Assembly (NCBI GenBank): GCA_050084985.1
Contig: JBITNC010000002.1
Span: 36,642,001-36,706,000 of the forward strand
Origin: Nageia nagi
Taxonomy: Eukaryota; Pinophyta
Length of the DNA stretch: 64,000 nucleotides
Direction of reading: 5' to 3'
Within the stretch, counting starts at the first letter, position 1, and every line of letters starts with the position of its first letter. The notes under the pieces are model-generated. The model did no database searches and was not told where the DNA came from. It saw only the letters and a list, made by a program, of their open reading frames with translations. Both the position numbers and the translations under genes were made by a program. Shown piece by piece: positions 12,301 to 24,300 of this stretch.

Positions 12301-15300
12301 TAGATGATTGAGTAAACAAAGATGTATTCTTTCCATGCATCCATCCCTCTTATAGCTAAACACCTCATTGTGGGATCTAGATCCCACCTAGGAATCATGC
12401 AAGGCTAATACAATCTCCTAAATCTATTCCAAATACTCCTACACACCCCTAGAAGAGGGATGTCTCACTCTAAGGGTGGGACCCCATGGAGGGGGGCTTC
12501 CTAAAAATCTAAGAGGGTGCTGCTGAGATTTTTTAGGAATATTTTAAAGGTAGTGGTTTCATAAATTAAGTGTGTTCGATGACTTCAAAATTTCAGCTCC
12601 AAAATTTAAGGAATATTTTCTCTTCATGTTTTTTCCTTCCATTTTATTTAGGCCAAAATATACCAAATGTTTGACAAATGGCATAAGGCTTTCTTAAAAA
12701 TTTCCTAAATTTTCTAAGCGGGTGGGACAATTTCCAATTAATCTTGTAGCCTAAATTATTTTGCTTCATGGCAACTCCTGCTCCATAAAAATAGATCCTG
12801 TAACCCCCCATGGGATCCCACCCTAAGTGGCCCAATGGTACCATTACAATATATAAATTATATATCCCAAGAAGATAGGCGTCACACCAAGATATCCTCT
12901 ATAACGGAAGATAATTGTGAATTTCCACCCGCGCAACTATAGAATATTGGGCCATGGCATGAACTTCAAAGTGCAATATCGCCTTCGTCTCTTGATGGAA
13001 CCCCATTGTGTAACCTATCAAAACATTTGGTGTGAGATGCTCTATCCATTTTAGAAGATGAATTATCAATTCATGGCTTATGGCGCAAGTTATGTAATAA
13101 AATATGTTTTTCTGTAATTTCCCATTTTGGAATATTACAAGGCAAGTGTTTAAGAGTAGCATCCTAAGAACCAGCAACCTGAAAGAAAAAGCTCACTCTT
13201 AAGATTGCCCTATTATTAACAATTATTTAGGATTTTTCTTAAATGTTGTAGCAAATCCTTATTTAATAAAGAAGGCAGCATGGCTCAATTGAACAAAGTG
13301 TTTACCTTATTATAATTTACAATAACCTTCGAGCGCTTAAATAATAATATACAGGTAGGGCAATTGATAATAGTGAGGCATTGCTTCATATCCTTGTTCT
13401 CTTTCCTATTTTTAGGACTGGATCTTTACTGGCATTATACATGGGGGGCCCAAGACAAAGCGCCAATGTAACTTCACTAAACAACCACTAGTTTTAAAAA
13501 GCTCCAATAGTTCCTACCCACACCTAGTAGGCTTATTCATTGTAATGTCCCACATCCTTTTTGCAATGTAAATAAATAAATTTTAATGCTTTTAGTATTA
13601 TGAGTCATCTTTAGCAGTTAATGGTATTTTGGGGAAGATAATTTTATGCTAGCAAAGCCACCTTGACAGTCAAAGTAAGTGTTAGAGGTGTTCCAAGTGG
13701 CAAGTTGGTGTCTTAGCTACCTTTAATGGAAAAGTCAGCCTAGTGGGCAGTTACAAATGAGCTATAATGCATGCTGGGCAGTTACAAATCAGAAATAATG
13801 CATGCTGGGCAGTTACAAATCAGAAATAATGCATGCTGGGCAGTTACAAATCAGACATAATGTCTTCTGGGCAGTTACAAGTCAGAAATAGGGGTTTTTG
13901 TGTTAAATATGTTTAATCTATTATTAGCACTCTAAGTTGATCTCAGCCATTAGATCTTGCAGAGATCAATGGTCAAGATTAGCTGTCTTTTGGGAACCTA
14001 AGCATAAAATAGAGAGGTTTTTTCAATGAGGGGGGGGTTGGCTAATTCGGGGGAATTTGGGGAATTTGGGAGAGCTTTGCTCTTTGGACTCTTGCATTCT
14101 GCTAGAGTTTTCTGGGATTCCCATTGGAAACCAATCCAATGGAGGCTTAAGGGATTAGATCCTAAGGGCTTTCTACCCATTTGAGGACAGGTCTATCCAA
14201 GATCTGTATTTGAGCCTGCATGTTTGAAGTTTCAAGAGTTGAGATAACAGTTTTGGCATCACATCAGTTTGCTGGGGATTTTGAGGAGTTCATTTGGGGC
14301 TGCATGTACCAGAACAGCAGTAGTGATTACATCAGTGCTAAATCACTAGTCCTGTACAGGTTCATTATCATTTTGAAGGTGTTACAACTGTTCTTCCAGT
14401 TTGTTGAGGTGTGTTCAGTGATCTGTAGGAACTTTCATTACATATAAGTGTAATACATTGTCTACATTGTCTCTAATATGTTGTAGTTGCAATTTGTGTT
14501 ACTTGAAAAGAGAATAAAAATATAAAATCAGATTTGGTTCTGCTGTGTTATTGTGGATTTGCATACATTTGTATTTGGTTTGTTTCAAGTGGTATCAGAG
14601 CCAAAAATCCTGTCATCCTGAGGGTTTGTTGATGGTCCACCCTTATCAAACTAGAAGCAAGGGTAAAGCAGGGTTAGGTCAGCCAATGGAGAGAGAAGAA
14701 GAGAGGATTAAGCTAGATGATGAGGCAGAAATCTTTAGAAGAACACAAAATACTATGTTGCAAGTATTGCAGAGAATGGAGAGATCACTTCAAGATTTGT
14801 GTTCTAGAAACCAACCACAATTAGAAACTCAGATTAGTGAGGGAAATGCTCCCTTACTACAACAAAATAATGAGGGTGAAAGTTCAACCCCTGGAGTAGC
14901 TAAAATTATACCTAAACCAAATAATCCAATAGGAGAGACATCCAGGACACCCAGGATTTGGAAACCCTCTACTCCCATGTTTGTACAGCCACAAACTACT
15001 GAAGGAAGTGTAGAGATTCCAGATACAGAGTTGGCAGAACGTTGGGCAGCGTATGAAGCCATGCCTCAAGGGTTTAAAACAGCAGTAGATTTTGAGAAAT
15101 ACTTGGAGTTGAAGGGACATAAACCGGGAAGAAAAGCTCAAGGAGCAGGAGGAGAATTGCAGTACAAGTTGGGTAAGTTACCACTTCCATTTTTCGATGG
15201 TAGTGATAAGATTTCTGCAAGAGCTTGGTTACAAAAATTGCAGACATACTTTGCTCTTAAACCCACCATGACAGAAAAGGAGGCAGTTCAATATGCAGCC

Positions 15301-18300
15301 CTTCATCTTGAGGGTGTTGCATATCAATGGTGGCACCATGGATTGTTCACTCAAGGCCATGGAACCATTGATTCTTTTGAGGTGTTTGCAACTAAGCTGT
15401 TGGACAGGTTTGAGAGGCAAGATGAAAATGAGTTTTTCTGTGAGTTGGCCACTATCACACAAAAAGGTACAGTTGCTAGCTATATAGAGGAGTTTCAACA
15501 GATTTCAGTTATGGTCACTGATATAGCTGAAGATAGGATCATTCACCTCTTCTTGAAGGGTCTAAGTGAACCATTAAGAGGTTTAGCAAAGGCTTTCAAG
15601 CCTAAGACACTAGATGAGGCTGTTTCAACAACTTTGGACCTTGAAACTTCCACACACAGCAGTAAACCAAAATGGGGACAGCCCTCTAAGTTTGGACAGC
15701 CATCTAAATTTGGGCAAACATCCACATTTGGGACTTCTAGACCTTCCCAAACAGTTGGACAGCCAATAAACAAAACTAGTCAGATGCATAATAAGGGCTT
15801 CCAATCACATAAAAATCCAAATCAGCAAAGACCCAAGCTAGATGAGGCAACTAGGAGGGAGTTACAGCGAAAGGGTTTATGCTTTTCTTGCAAAAAACAG
15901 TGGGGGCCAGGCCACCAATGTCAAGGTAAAGGGCAAAATTACTTGGTAGAGTTTTATGTGCCAAATGAGGATGAAAAGGAACCAGAAATAGAAAAATCAG
16001 ATTCTGAAAGTGAGTATGAAGATGCAGATTTTGCAGAATTAGAACAACATGGACAACACTCTCCTAGAATAGACGAAGAAGAGGGAGTTTTGGCATCTAT
16101 CACAGGTGAGTCAAAGTTCATAACCATAAAGGTGCCAGGAAAATTAAACGATCATTCTGCTGTGATTTTAATTGATGGAGGAGCTACTCATAATTTCATA
16201 GATGAGGGTTTTGTGGCTGAAAAGAAATTGAAAACGGAAGGTTTTTCTGGTTTTGGTGTTAAGAATGGAAATGGGGAAATTACTAAGTGTGACCAAGTGG
16301 TTAAACAGGTAAAATTATGTTTTGGTAACTATTCAGTGGTGGAGGATTTTTATGTATATCCTATGATGGGAGGTATCCCTCATGCCATTTTAGGGGTACA
16401 ATGGTTATATTCATTGGGAGGCATCTATACCAACTACAAAACGTTGGAAATGAAATTTAGATGCAATGGGAAGGTGGTCACTTTGAGGGGCATAAAAGAT
16501 CGATTCCCACAACAAATTTCAGCCAACAGATTGGAAAAAATTCTGAAGAAGAAGGACATCATTTGGGGAGCCACATTTTACATGGTGAAAGGTATGCCTA
16601 CACCCCCCAAGATTGGGGTAAAATTCCATCCTGATATACAATGCATTCTAGATAGCCATAGCCCAGTTTTTGGTGATCTACCTAGTGGTCTTCCACCTAA
16701 TAGAGGTTTTGAGCATATCATTGAATTAGAACCTGATTCTAAACCGATCATGATCACACCATATAGACACCCTAAAGCTTACAAAGATGAGATTGAAAAA
16801 ACTATTCAAGAGTTACTTGCCATGGGTTATATAAGGCCTAGTTCTAGCCCTTTTGCCTCTTCTGTAGTACTAGTGAAGAAAAAAGATGGAACCTTACGCA
16901 TGTGCATAGATTATAGGGCCTTAAACAAGAAAACCATTAAAAATCGGTATCCCATTCCTAGAGTTGATGAATTGATAGATGAGTTGCATGGGGCTACCTA
17001 TTTTTCCAAGGTGGATTTAAGATCTGGATACCATCAGATTAAAATGAGGGATGAGGATGTGCACAAGACAGCCTTTAGGTGTCATTTTGGACACTTTGAG
17101 TTTTTGGTCATGCCCTTTGGTCTTACCAATGCACCTGCCACTTTCCAATCAGCCATGAATCACATTTTTAGAGATCATCTTAGAAAATTTGTGCTTGTTT
17201 TCTTTGATGATATTCTAATTTACAGCAGAGATTGGGAAAGTCATTTACAACATCTAGACACGGTTTTGATCATTTTGGAACAACAGAAATTTTTTGCAAA
17301 TATGTCCAAATGTGAATTTGGACTTTCAGAAATTTTGTATCTTGGACATATAATTAGTGCCAAGGGTGTGCATGTAGATGAGCAGAAGATTTCTGCTATA
17401 AAAAATTGGCCTACACCCACCTCTTTGTCTGAATTAAGAGGCTTTTTGGGGTTGTGCAGCTATTACAGAAGGTTTATCAAGGGGTTTTCTCAATTAGCAG
17501 CTCCTTTGACCGATTTGACCAAGAAAGGGGCATTTCAATGGGATGGAACAACAGAAAATGCATTCCAAAAATTAAAGACAGTTATGATGACATGTCCTAT
17601 TTTGGCCACTCCTGATTTTTCCCAACCATTTGTAGTTGAATGTGATGCTTCAGGGTTAGGAATTGGTGCAGTATTGATGCAAAAGGGTAGACCTATAGCA
17701 TTTGAGAGTAGAAAACTCAGTCCAATTGAGAAAACATTTAATATTTATGAACAGGAGATGCTTGCAGTGATGCATGCATTGTCAAAATTCCGGCAATATT
17801 TAGTGTGCAGCCAATTCATAGTTAAGACTGATCATAACAGTCTTAAACACTTTCTAGGACAGCGTGAATTAAGTGACAGACAACAGAAATGGGTGACAAA
17901 ATTACAAGCATATGATTTTGAGATCCAATATGTGAAAGGGAAATCTAATACAGCAGCTGATACACTTTCGAGGAATCCTTCTTTTCATGCTATTACTGCT
18001 GTCCAAGCTGATTGGAAGGCCAAAATTATGGCAGAATACACTAAGGACGAATTTGCTTCAAATATTCTTAATGGGGATGTTATAGATGAGAGATACAAAA
18101 TCAAGGATGGATTGATTTTGTACAAAAACAGAATTTATTTAATGCCAGAATCAAAAATGAAGGAGAAACTATTAGATGCCTTGCATGATGCACCTTTAGC
18201 AGGCCATCCAGGATTCTACAAATCATACAAAATGGTAAAAGAAAGATTTTATTGGAAGGGGTTGAAAGAAGATGTGCTAAGACATGTTAGAGAATGTCCT

Positions 18301-21300
18301 ACATGCCAACAAAATAAGCATGAGAACACACACCCCGCTGGTCTACTTCAGCCTTTGCCTATTCCCCATCAAAAATGGGAAGGCATTTCCATAGATTTCA
18401 TCACAGGTTTGCCCAAAACTCAAGGTAAGGATAGCATCTTTGTGGTAGTTGATAGATTGACAAAATTCGCTCATTTCTTTGCCATTACAGTAACTATTAC
18501 AGCCCCACAACTTGCGGATCTATTTTTCAAGGAGGTTTTCAAATTACATGGTTTGCCAAAAACCATAGTTCATGATAGGGACAGCAAGTTTATGAGTAAC
18601 TTTTGGCAGGAATTCTTCAAATTGTGCGGCACACAACTTACTCCTAGCACTAGCTACCATCCACAAACTGATGGGCAGACAGAGATAGTTAATAAATGGA
18701 TTGAAGGGTATCTCAGGAACTATGTTACAGGGCAGCAACAGTCTTGGGTTAAGTGGCTAAATCTTGGAGAGTATTGTTATAATAGTTCTTATCACATGTC
18801 CATTAAAATGTCACCTTTCATGGCATTGTATGGTTATGAGCCTCCTAAGTTTTCCGACTTGCTTTTGGAGGATAGTAGGGTACCCACAGCTGCTGATTTT
18901 GTACAACAGCATCAAGACATTCTAAAATCAGTGAGAGAGAACTTACAACAAGCCCAAAATCAGCAGAAAAAGTATGCTGATCAAAACAGGACAGAACGTA
19001 GTTTCAATGTGGATGATATGGTCTACTTGAGATTACAACCTTACCGGCAAACCACATTGAAGAAGAGTGGTGCAGAAAAGTTGCAACCACGTTTTTATGG
19101 ACCTTACAGGGTGGTGAGGAGAGTTGGTGAAGTTGCATATGAATTGGCATTGCCTTCAAGCAGTAGGATCCACAATGTATTTCATGTGTCTTGCTTAAAG
19201 AAAGCCTTGGGACAACATGTCACACCTTCACAAACCTTGCCTCCTATTAATGATGAAGGTAAATTAGAGTTAATTCCTGAAAGGTTATTGAATGTGAGGG
19301 AGAAGAGATTGAGGAATAAAGTCCTTTCTGAATATTTGGTGAAGTGGAAAGATTTGCCAGAAGATGATGCTACTTGGGAGGGGCCAGAAATTTTGAAGCA
19401 CCCAGCTTTGATGAATTGCTTGAGGACAAGCAATTCTAGAGGGGGAGACTTGTAATGTCCCACATCCTTTTTGCAATGTAAATAAATAAATTTTAATGCT
19501 TTTAGTATTATGAGTCATCTTTAGCAGTTAATGGTATTTTGGGGAAGATAATTTTATGCTAGCAAAGCCACCTTGACAGTCAAAGTAAGTGTTAGAGGTG
19601 TTCCAAGTGGCAAGTTGGTGTCTTAGCTACCTTTAATGGAAAAGTCAGCCTAGTGGGCAGTTACAAATGAGCTATAATGCATGCTGGGCAGTTACAAATC
19701 AGAAATAATGCATGCTGGGCAGTTACAAATCAGAAATAATGCATGCTGGGCAGTTACAAATCAGACATAATGTCTTCTGGGCAGTTACAAGTCAGAAATA
19801 GGGGTTTTTGTGTTAAATATGTTTAATCTATTATTAGCACTCTAAGTTGATCTCAGCCATTAGATCTTGCAGAGATCAATGGTCAAGATTAGCTGTCTTT
19901 TGGGAACCTAAGCATAAAATAGAGAGGTTTTTTCAATGAGGGGGGGGTTGGCTAATTCGGGGGAATTTGGGGAATTTGGGAGAGCTTTGCTCTTTGGACT
20001 CTTGCATTCTGCTAGAGTTTTCTGGGATTCCCATTGGAAACCAATCCAATGGAGGCTTAAGGGATTAGATCCTAAGGGCTTTCTACCCATTTGAGGACAG
20101 GTCTATCCAAGATCTGTATTTGAGCCTGCATGTTTGAAGTTTCAAGAGTTGAGATAACAGTTTTGGCATCACATCAGTTTGCTGGGGATTTTGAGGAGTT
20201 CATTTGGGGCTGCATGTACCAGAACAGCAGTAGTGATTACATCAGTGCTAAATCACTAGTCCTGTACAGGTTCATTATCATTTTGAAGGTGTTACAACTG
20301 TTCTTCCAGTTTGTTGAGGTGTGTTCAGTGATCTGTAGGAACTTTCATTACATATAAGTGTAATACATTGTCTACATTGTCTCTAATATGTTGTAGTTGC
20401 AATTTGTGTTACTTGAAAAGAGAATAAAAATATAAAATCAGATTTGGTTCTGCTGTGTTATTGTGGATTTGCATACATTTGTATTTGGTTTGTTTCATTC
20501 ATTCTCTCTTTAGTCAACGCCTGGCTATTATTATAGGCTCGACATTCAAGTGATTGTTTGAATTCGTCTACCTTTCTTATTAGAAATTAGGGGTGGGGAT
20601 TACGAATTGAGAGATGAAATAAATGTTGACTTTTATCTTTGAAAATGATTTCTAGTGAATCCAACAACTACTTAGCATGCCTTCTTATGCAACCCCTATT
20701 ATTAAGTCCTTGAACACTATGTATATTATTAGTTAAAGCCCCCATTTCTATATAATAATTATCATTGGGTTTGTGTGCAAGCTTATAAAGGGAAATAAAC
20801 AAACTCACATCAACACATGAATTCTATCTTAAACAACTCCCTAAGAAACTCCTCTTTTTCTAAGTACTAGAGTGGCAAGGAATAGCCATGATTTGGCTTT
20901 ATAACCTCTTGTTGATCTTTTGGTTCATAATTCTCTCAAAAAATCCTTTGCTATTAAATGTATCTTCGACCCTATTTCATCATTACTGAACTCATTTTCA
21001 TACATTTCTAGCCTACCATAAATGGCTTTGATGGACTAGAAATGTTTCGTGCAAGCAAAAACTTAAAAAATCAAGAGGGGTCCACCTTAAATAATAATAA
21101 TAAGGGCCTACCTCACCTCACCCTTAAATATTAATAGGGCGAGACCTCTAAAGTGTATAGTTGAGCATATTAAGTGTTCCCCTATAGACAAACGTGCACA
21201 CACCTAAGAATTTGTGAGATTCTATGGATTGTTTCTATAGCTACAAGAATAGTTTCCAAGGTTCAACCTCATTTACCAACTAGAGAAAGCAAGTTCCTCC

Positions 21301-24300
21301 TCAATTTTGAAAGATACAAAACATCATGACAAACAAAATCTAGAAACTCTTGCAATTTGAGTCTTATAATTCCAATCCCTGAAGGTTTAATGCTAGATCT
21401 ATCAAGAACGTATACTACTCCATCAAGATTATCATTCAACTCCTCCAAGAAGTCTCTCCTAAAGCTCATGCGACATGTAGCACCAGTATCAAGCAACCAC
21501 ATGAGAAAATCATCAAAACCAACATTGCATTCAATAACAATAAAATGAACGGAATCAGAGTTCTTACTCTTATCATCTTTATGATCTCAATTCTCATGCT
21601 TGTCTTTGATTTTGTCCCATGGTGTCCAATAGGTTTTTGCATCATTTCCTTTCCTATTACATCAAATACTATGAAGATCAAATGTCTCTCCTTTGTCACC
21701 TTGATTAGATCTACCCCCTTTCCTTTGTTATTCCTACCTCGACCATGCTTGCTACCCTCTCCTCTAGATAGGCTTGATTCTTTCCTTTTTGGGCAACACA
21801 TAATGTATCTCCAGCAAGTCGTATAATCTTTTTGCCAAAAGCTTTCTCACGCTATGCAATCTTATTTGTTGTATCAAATGTGAGTCTTCATCTATCCACT
21901 AACCTGAAGTCACTCAAGATAATGGGAATATGTTGGGTAGAGGGCCTTAATCAACACAACAAGAGTTATGTCTATCTTCACACTTGTAGAATTATGTAGT
22001 GCGTAATGGCTCAAATTTTTGAATTTAACACCATGGGATTATTATCTTTCAAATATAGGTTGAAATGCTTCAATTGCAACTGCATTAATTTTAATTTGGA
22101 ATAAGAGTGATACAAATCTTTCAATTTTCTCAATGTGTGCCATGCATCAATAATGAAGTTGATATGTCTATTAACCTCTTCACTAATCGAAGCAACAATT
22201 AAGGTATATGCTTTATTATTATTTTTATGATTGTAAACCACACGCTCCCTAGCATCAATTGGTTTGGTATATGGATTATCTCCATCACAAATAACATCTC
22301 AAAATTCATTGAAAATGAAATTATGTTTAACCTTTCTAGACCACTCCGACCAATTTTCTTTACTACTTAAAACAACTCCAACAATGGACAAATGAGAATG
22401 CATTTTGAACAAAACTTCCTTGCCCCAAAAATTTTACAAAACTTTAAAAATACATTCGTCAAATCTCAACACCATCATCCTCAAACTGATCTCAAACTAT
22501 GGTATTCAAAATTTTGAACACAATGAAAAACAATTCACCCAAAACAGAGTATTATTGAAGAAGTTACAACCAAAAACATTTCAAAATTTTCAGAGGCTTA
22601 AAAAATGCACCAACAAAACCTCACAAAGCAAACTGGTAAGATGACTAGGTGGCACAACTGACAAGGCAGGTCCTTAAGGCTGATGAAGCAAGTCAATGTT
22701 GACTGGAAGGGTCCACAGGAAGTCCACGAACACTACGCTCCATAAAGTGCGGGCACACCCAAAAAAAAATGAAGGCCCAAGTTTCCAAAAAGAAATACGA
22801 AGTCCATCATGCAACAAGGAAAGAAGGCACTCACATGGGCAGGTGAGGACGTTGAGTCTCCAAAACTAGTGGTTGGTCAGGTCTATTGCAGTTGAGTTGG
22901 CGACAGGTCCACCATGCTACAAAACAATGGTTGGGCAACAACAAACAAGCAAGTGGATATCACAGGTCAGGTCCATGTGAGCAACAATAAGCTGGCAGAG
23001 GTCAGGTCAAGTTGGAGGGCATGAGAGATGGAGGGTCAAGCAGGCACAATTCCACACGAGTAGGATTCATGTCCATGTAGGGTGTTGAACACAGGTTTAT
23101 TGGAGCTGTAGTCACCAAGCTCAGGTTCCAAAAACATGGTGACTAACACAAATATCACGAGTCACAATCCAAGCACAAGGGTTATTCAAAAAACGGGTTC
23201 CGCCAATGGGCCTGACTGCACAAGCAAATATTTCCTACACACCAATCTACAAAACCCTTTCATGAATTGAAAAACTTCAACTGCAAATTTCTACCACTAC
23301 CAAGCCCCAAAATATGACTTCCAATATACGAAAATGATCAAGAGAATAATAGGTATTCAAATATAGACATGAAACTGGATTTGACAAGAAGGATTTTAGG
23401 TAAACAGAGGGTAAATATCTAAAAATGAAAAAGTAAACAAAGGTTTTTCAAAGTTTCATGGAGTTAGGGTAAGAAAATGTACTAAGCTTTGACACCAATG
23501 TCAGGCCCAACAAGTAAATCCAAGCTAAAGTATTGTATTAGATTCAAAATGGAAAGATATACATCAAAATGATACTTTATCAAAATCACCTTGAACAAAA
23601 GGCTTTCAATATTCCTTTAAATGTAACTCCCAAAAAATTCTTGACACATTAGCTATGAATTTAATATCTAAAAATAATAAATTTACTAAAATACAAATAC
23701 CATAATCATAAGGATTATAATCCTAACATTATCCATAAAGGTTGGGTAATTTGTAATGTCCCGAACTAGGTAAAAGTTAAAACCAAAAATATTCAAAGCA
23801 ATTTCAGATTTATCAATTTGTGCTCTAGTTATCAATTCCAAGGCAAAGAAGATTTCAATTACACACCATTCATGCATCAGTATTTCAGATCTGAAACAAA
23901 TACTGAAAATACATAAAAATATGCCACATAAAAAATCAGATTCAAGTGCCAATCAATTCCATTCACCAAATACGCAAGTATGATGCCTTAGAAGGTGGGT
24001 GACCCTCTTGGAAGCTCGAAGATGGGTGCAAGATGCACTAGAGTGGCTCCTAGGGCTAGACATCCCACTATAGTACTCCCAAATTGTAGATGTGAATGCC
24101 GAAGTATCAACGAAGCTCAAGTGTAAACCCTAGATGGATTCACCAACAAAACATTTAAGGGTTTTCATCTTCAAGCCTTTGAAACCAAGAGAGGTTTTGT
24201 CCTCAAGGTTACTCCTATAGATTTCCGTCCACAGAAGGTGAAAAGAAGTGCGAATGATTTCCAATGATTTCTTCCAACTAGAGCACTCCTTTTACAGGTG

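Larger units (their letters stand above)
13541..14587 (+). repeat. 5' LTR of chromovirus (1047 bp)
   Basis: It begins TGTAATGTCCCAC and ends TTTGTTTCA. It contains a five-copy 31-bp tandem repeat in the probable U3, a TATA-like cataaaatag near 14002-14011, and AATAAA at 14513-14518, which should mark the end of R. It appears identical to the 3' LTR. Confidence 0.97.
13541..20497 (+). mobile_element. Complete Ty3/gypsy chromovirus, structurally intact, recent
   Basis: Two direct LTRs (13541-14587 and 19451-20497, TG...CA) are flanked by the 5-bp duplication TTCAT (13536-13540 and 20498-20502). The order is 5' LTR, iMet-type primer-binding site, one uninterrupted gag-pol frame, polypurine tract, 3' LTR. 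Protease, RT, RNase H and integrase come in that order, and the frame ends in a chromodomain; this is the chromovirus branch of Ty3/gypsy. I compared the LTRs line by line and found no difference over 1047 bp, so insertion was very recent. It lies antisense to XRCC1 within intron 5. Confidence 0.97.

Noticed and set aside
14220-14447. 75-codon frame inside the 5' LTR, repeated at 20130-20357
   Set aside because: It is wholly within the LTR with no known protein similarity; chance open frame.
14545-14631. Upstream extension of the gag-pol frame
   Set aside because: It lies in the LTR end and primer-binding site, and its first codon is not ATG; the ATG at 14632 after the PBS is the natural start.
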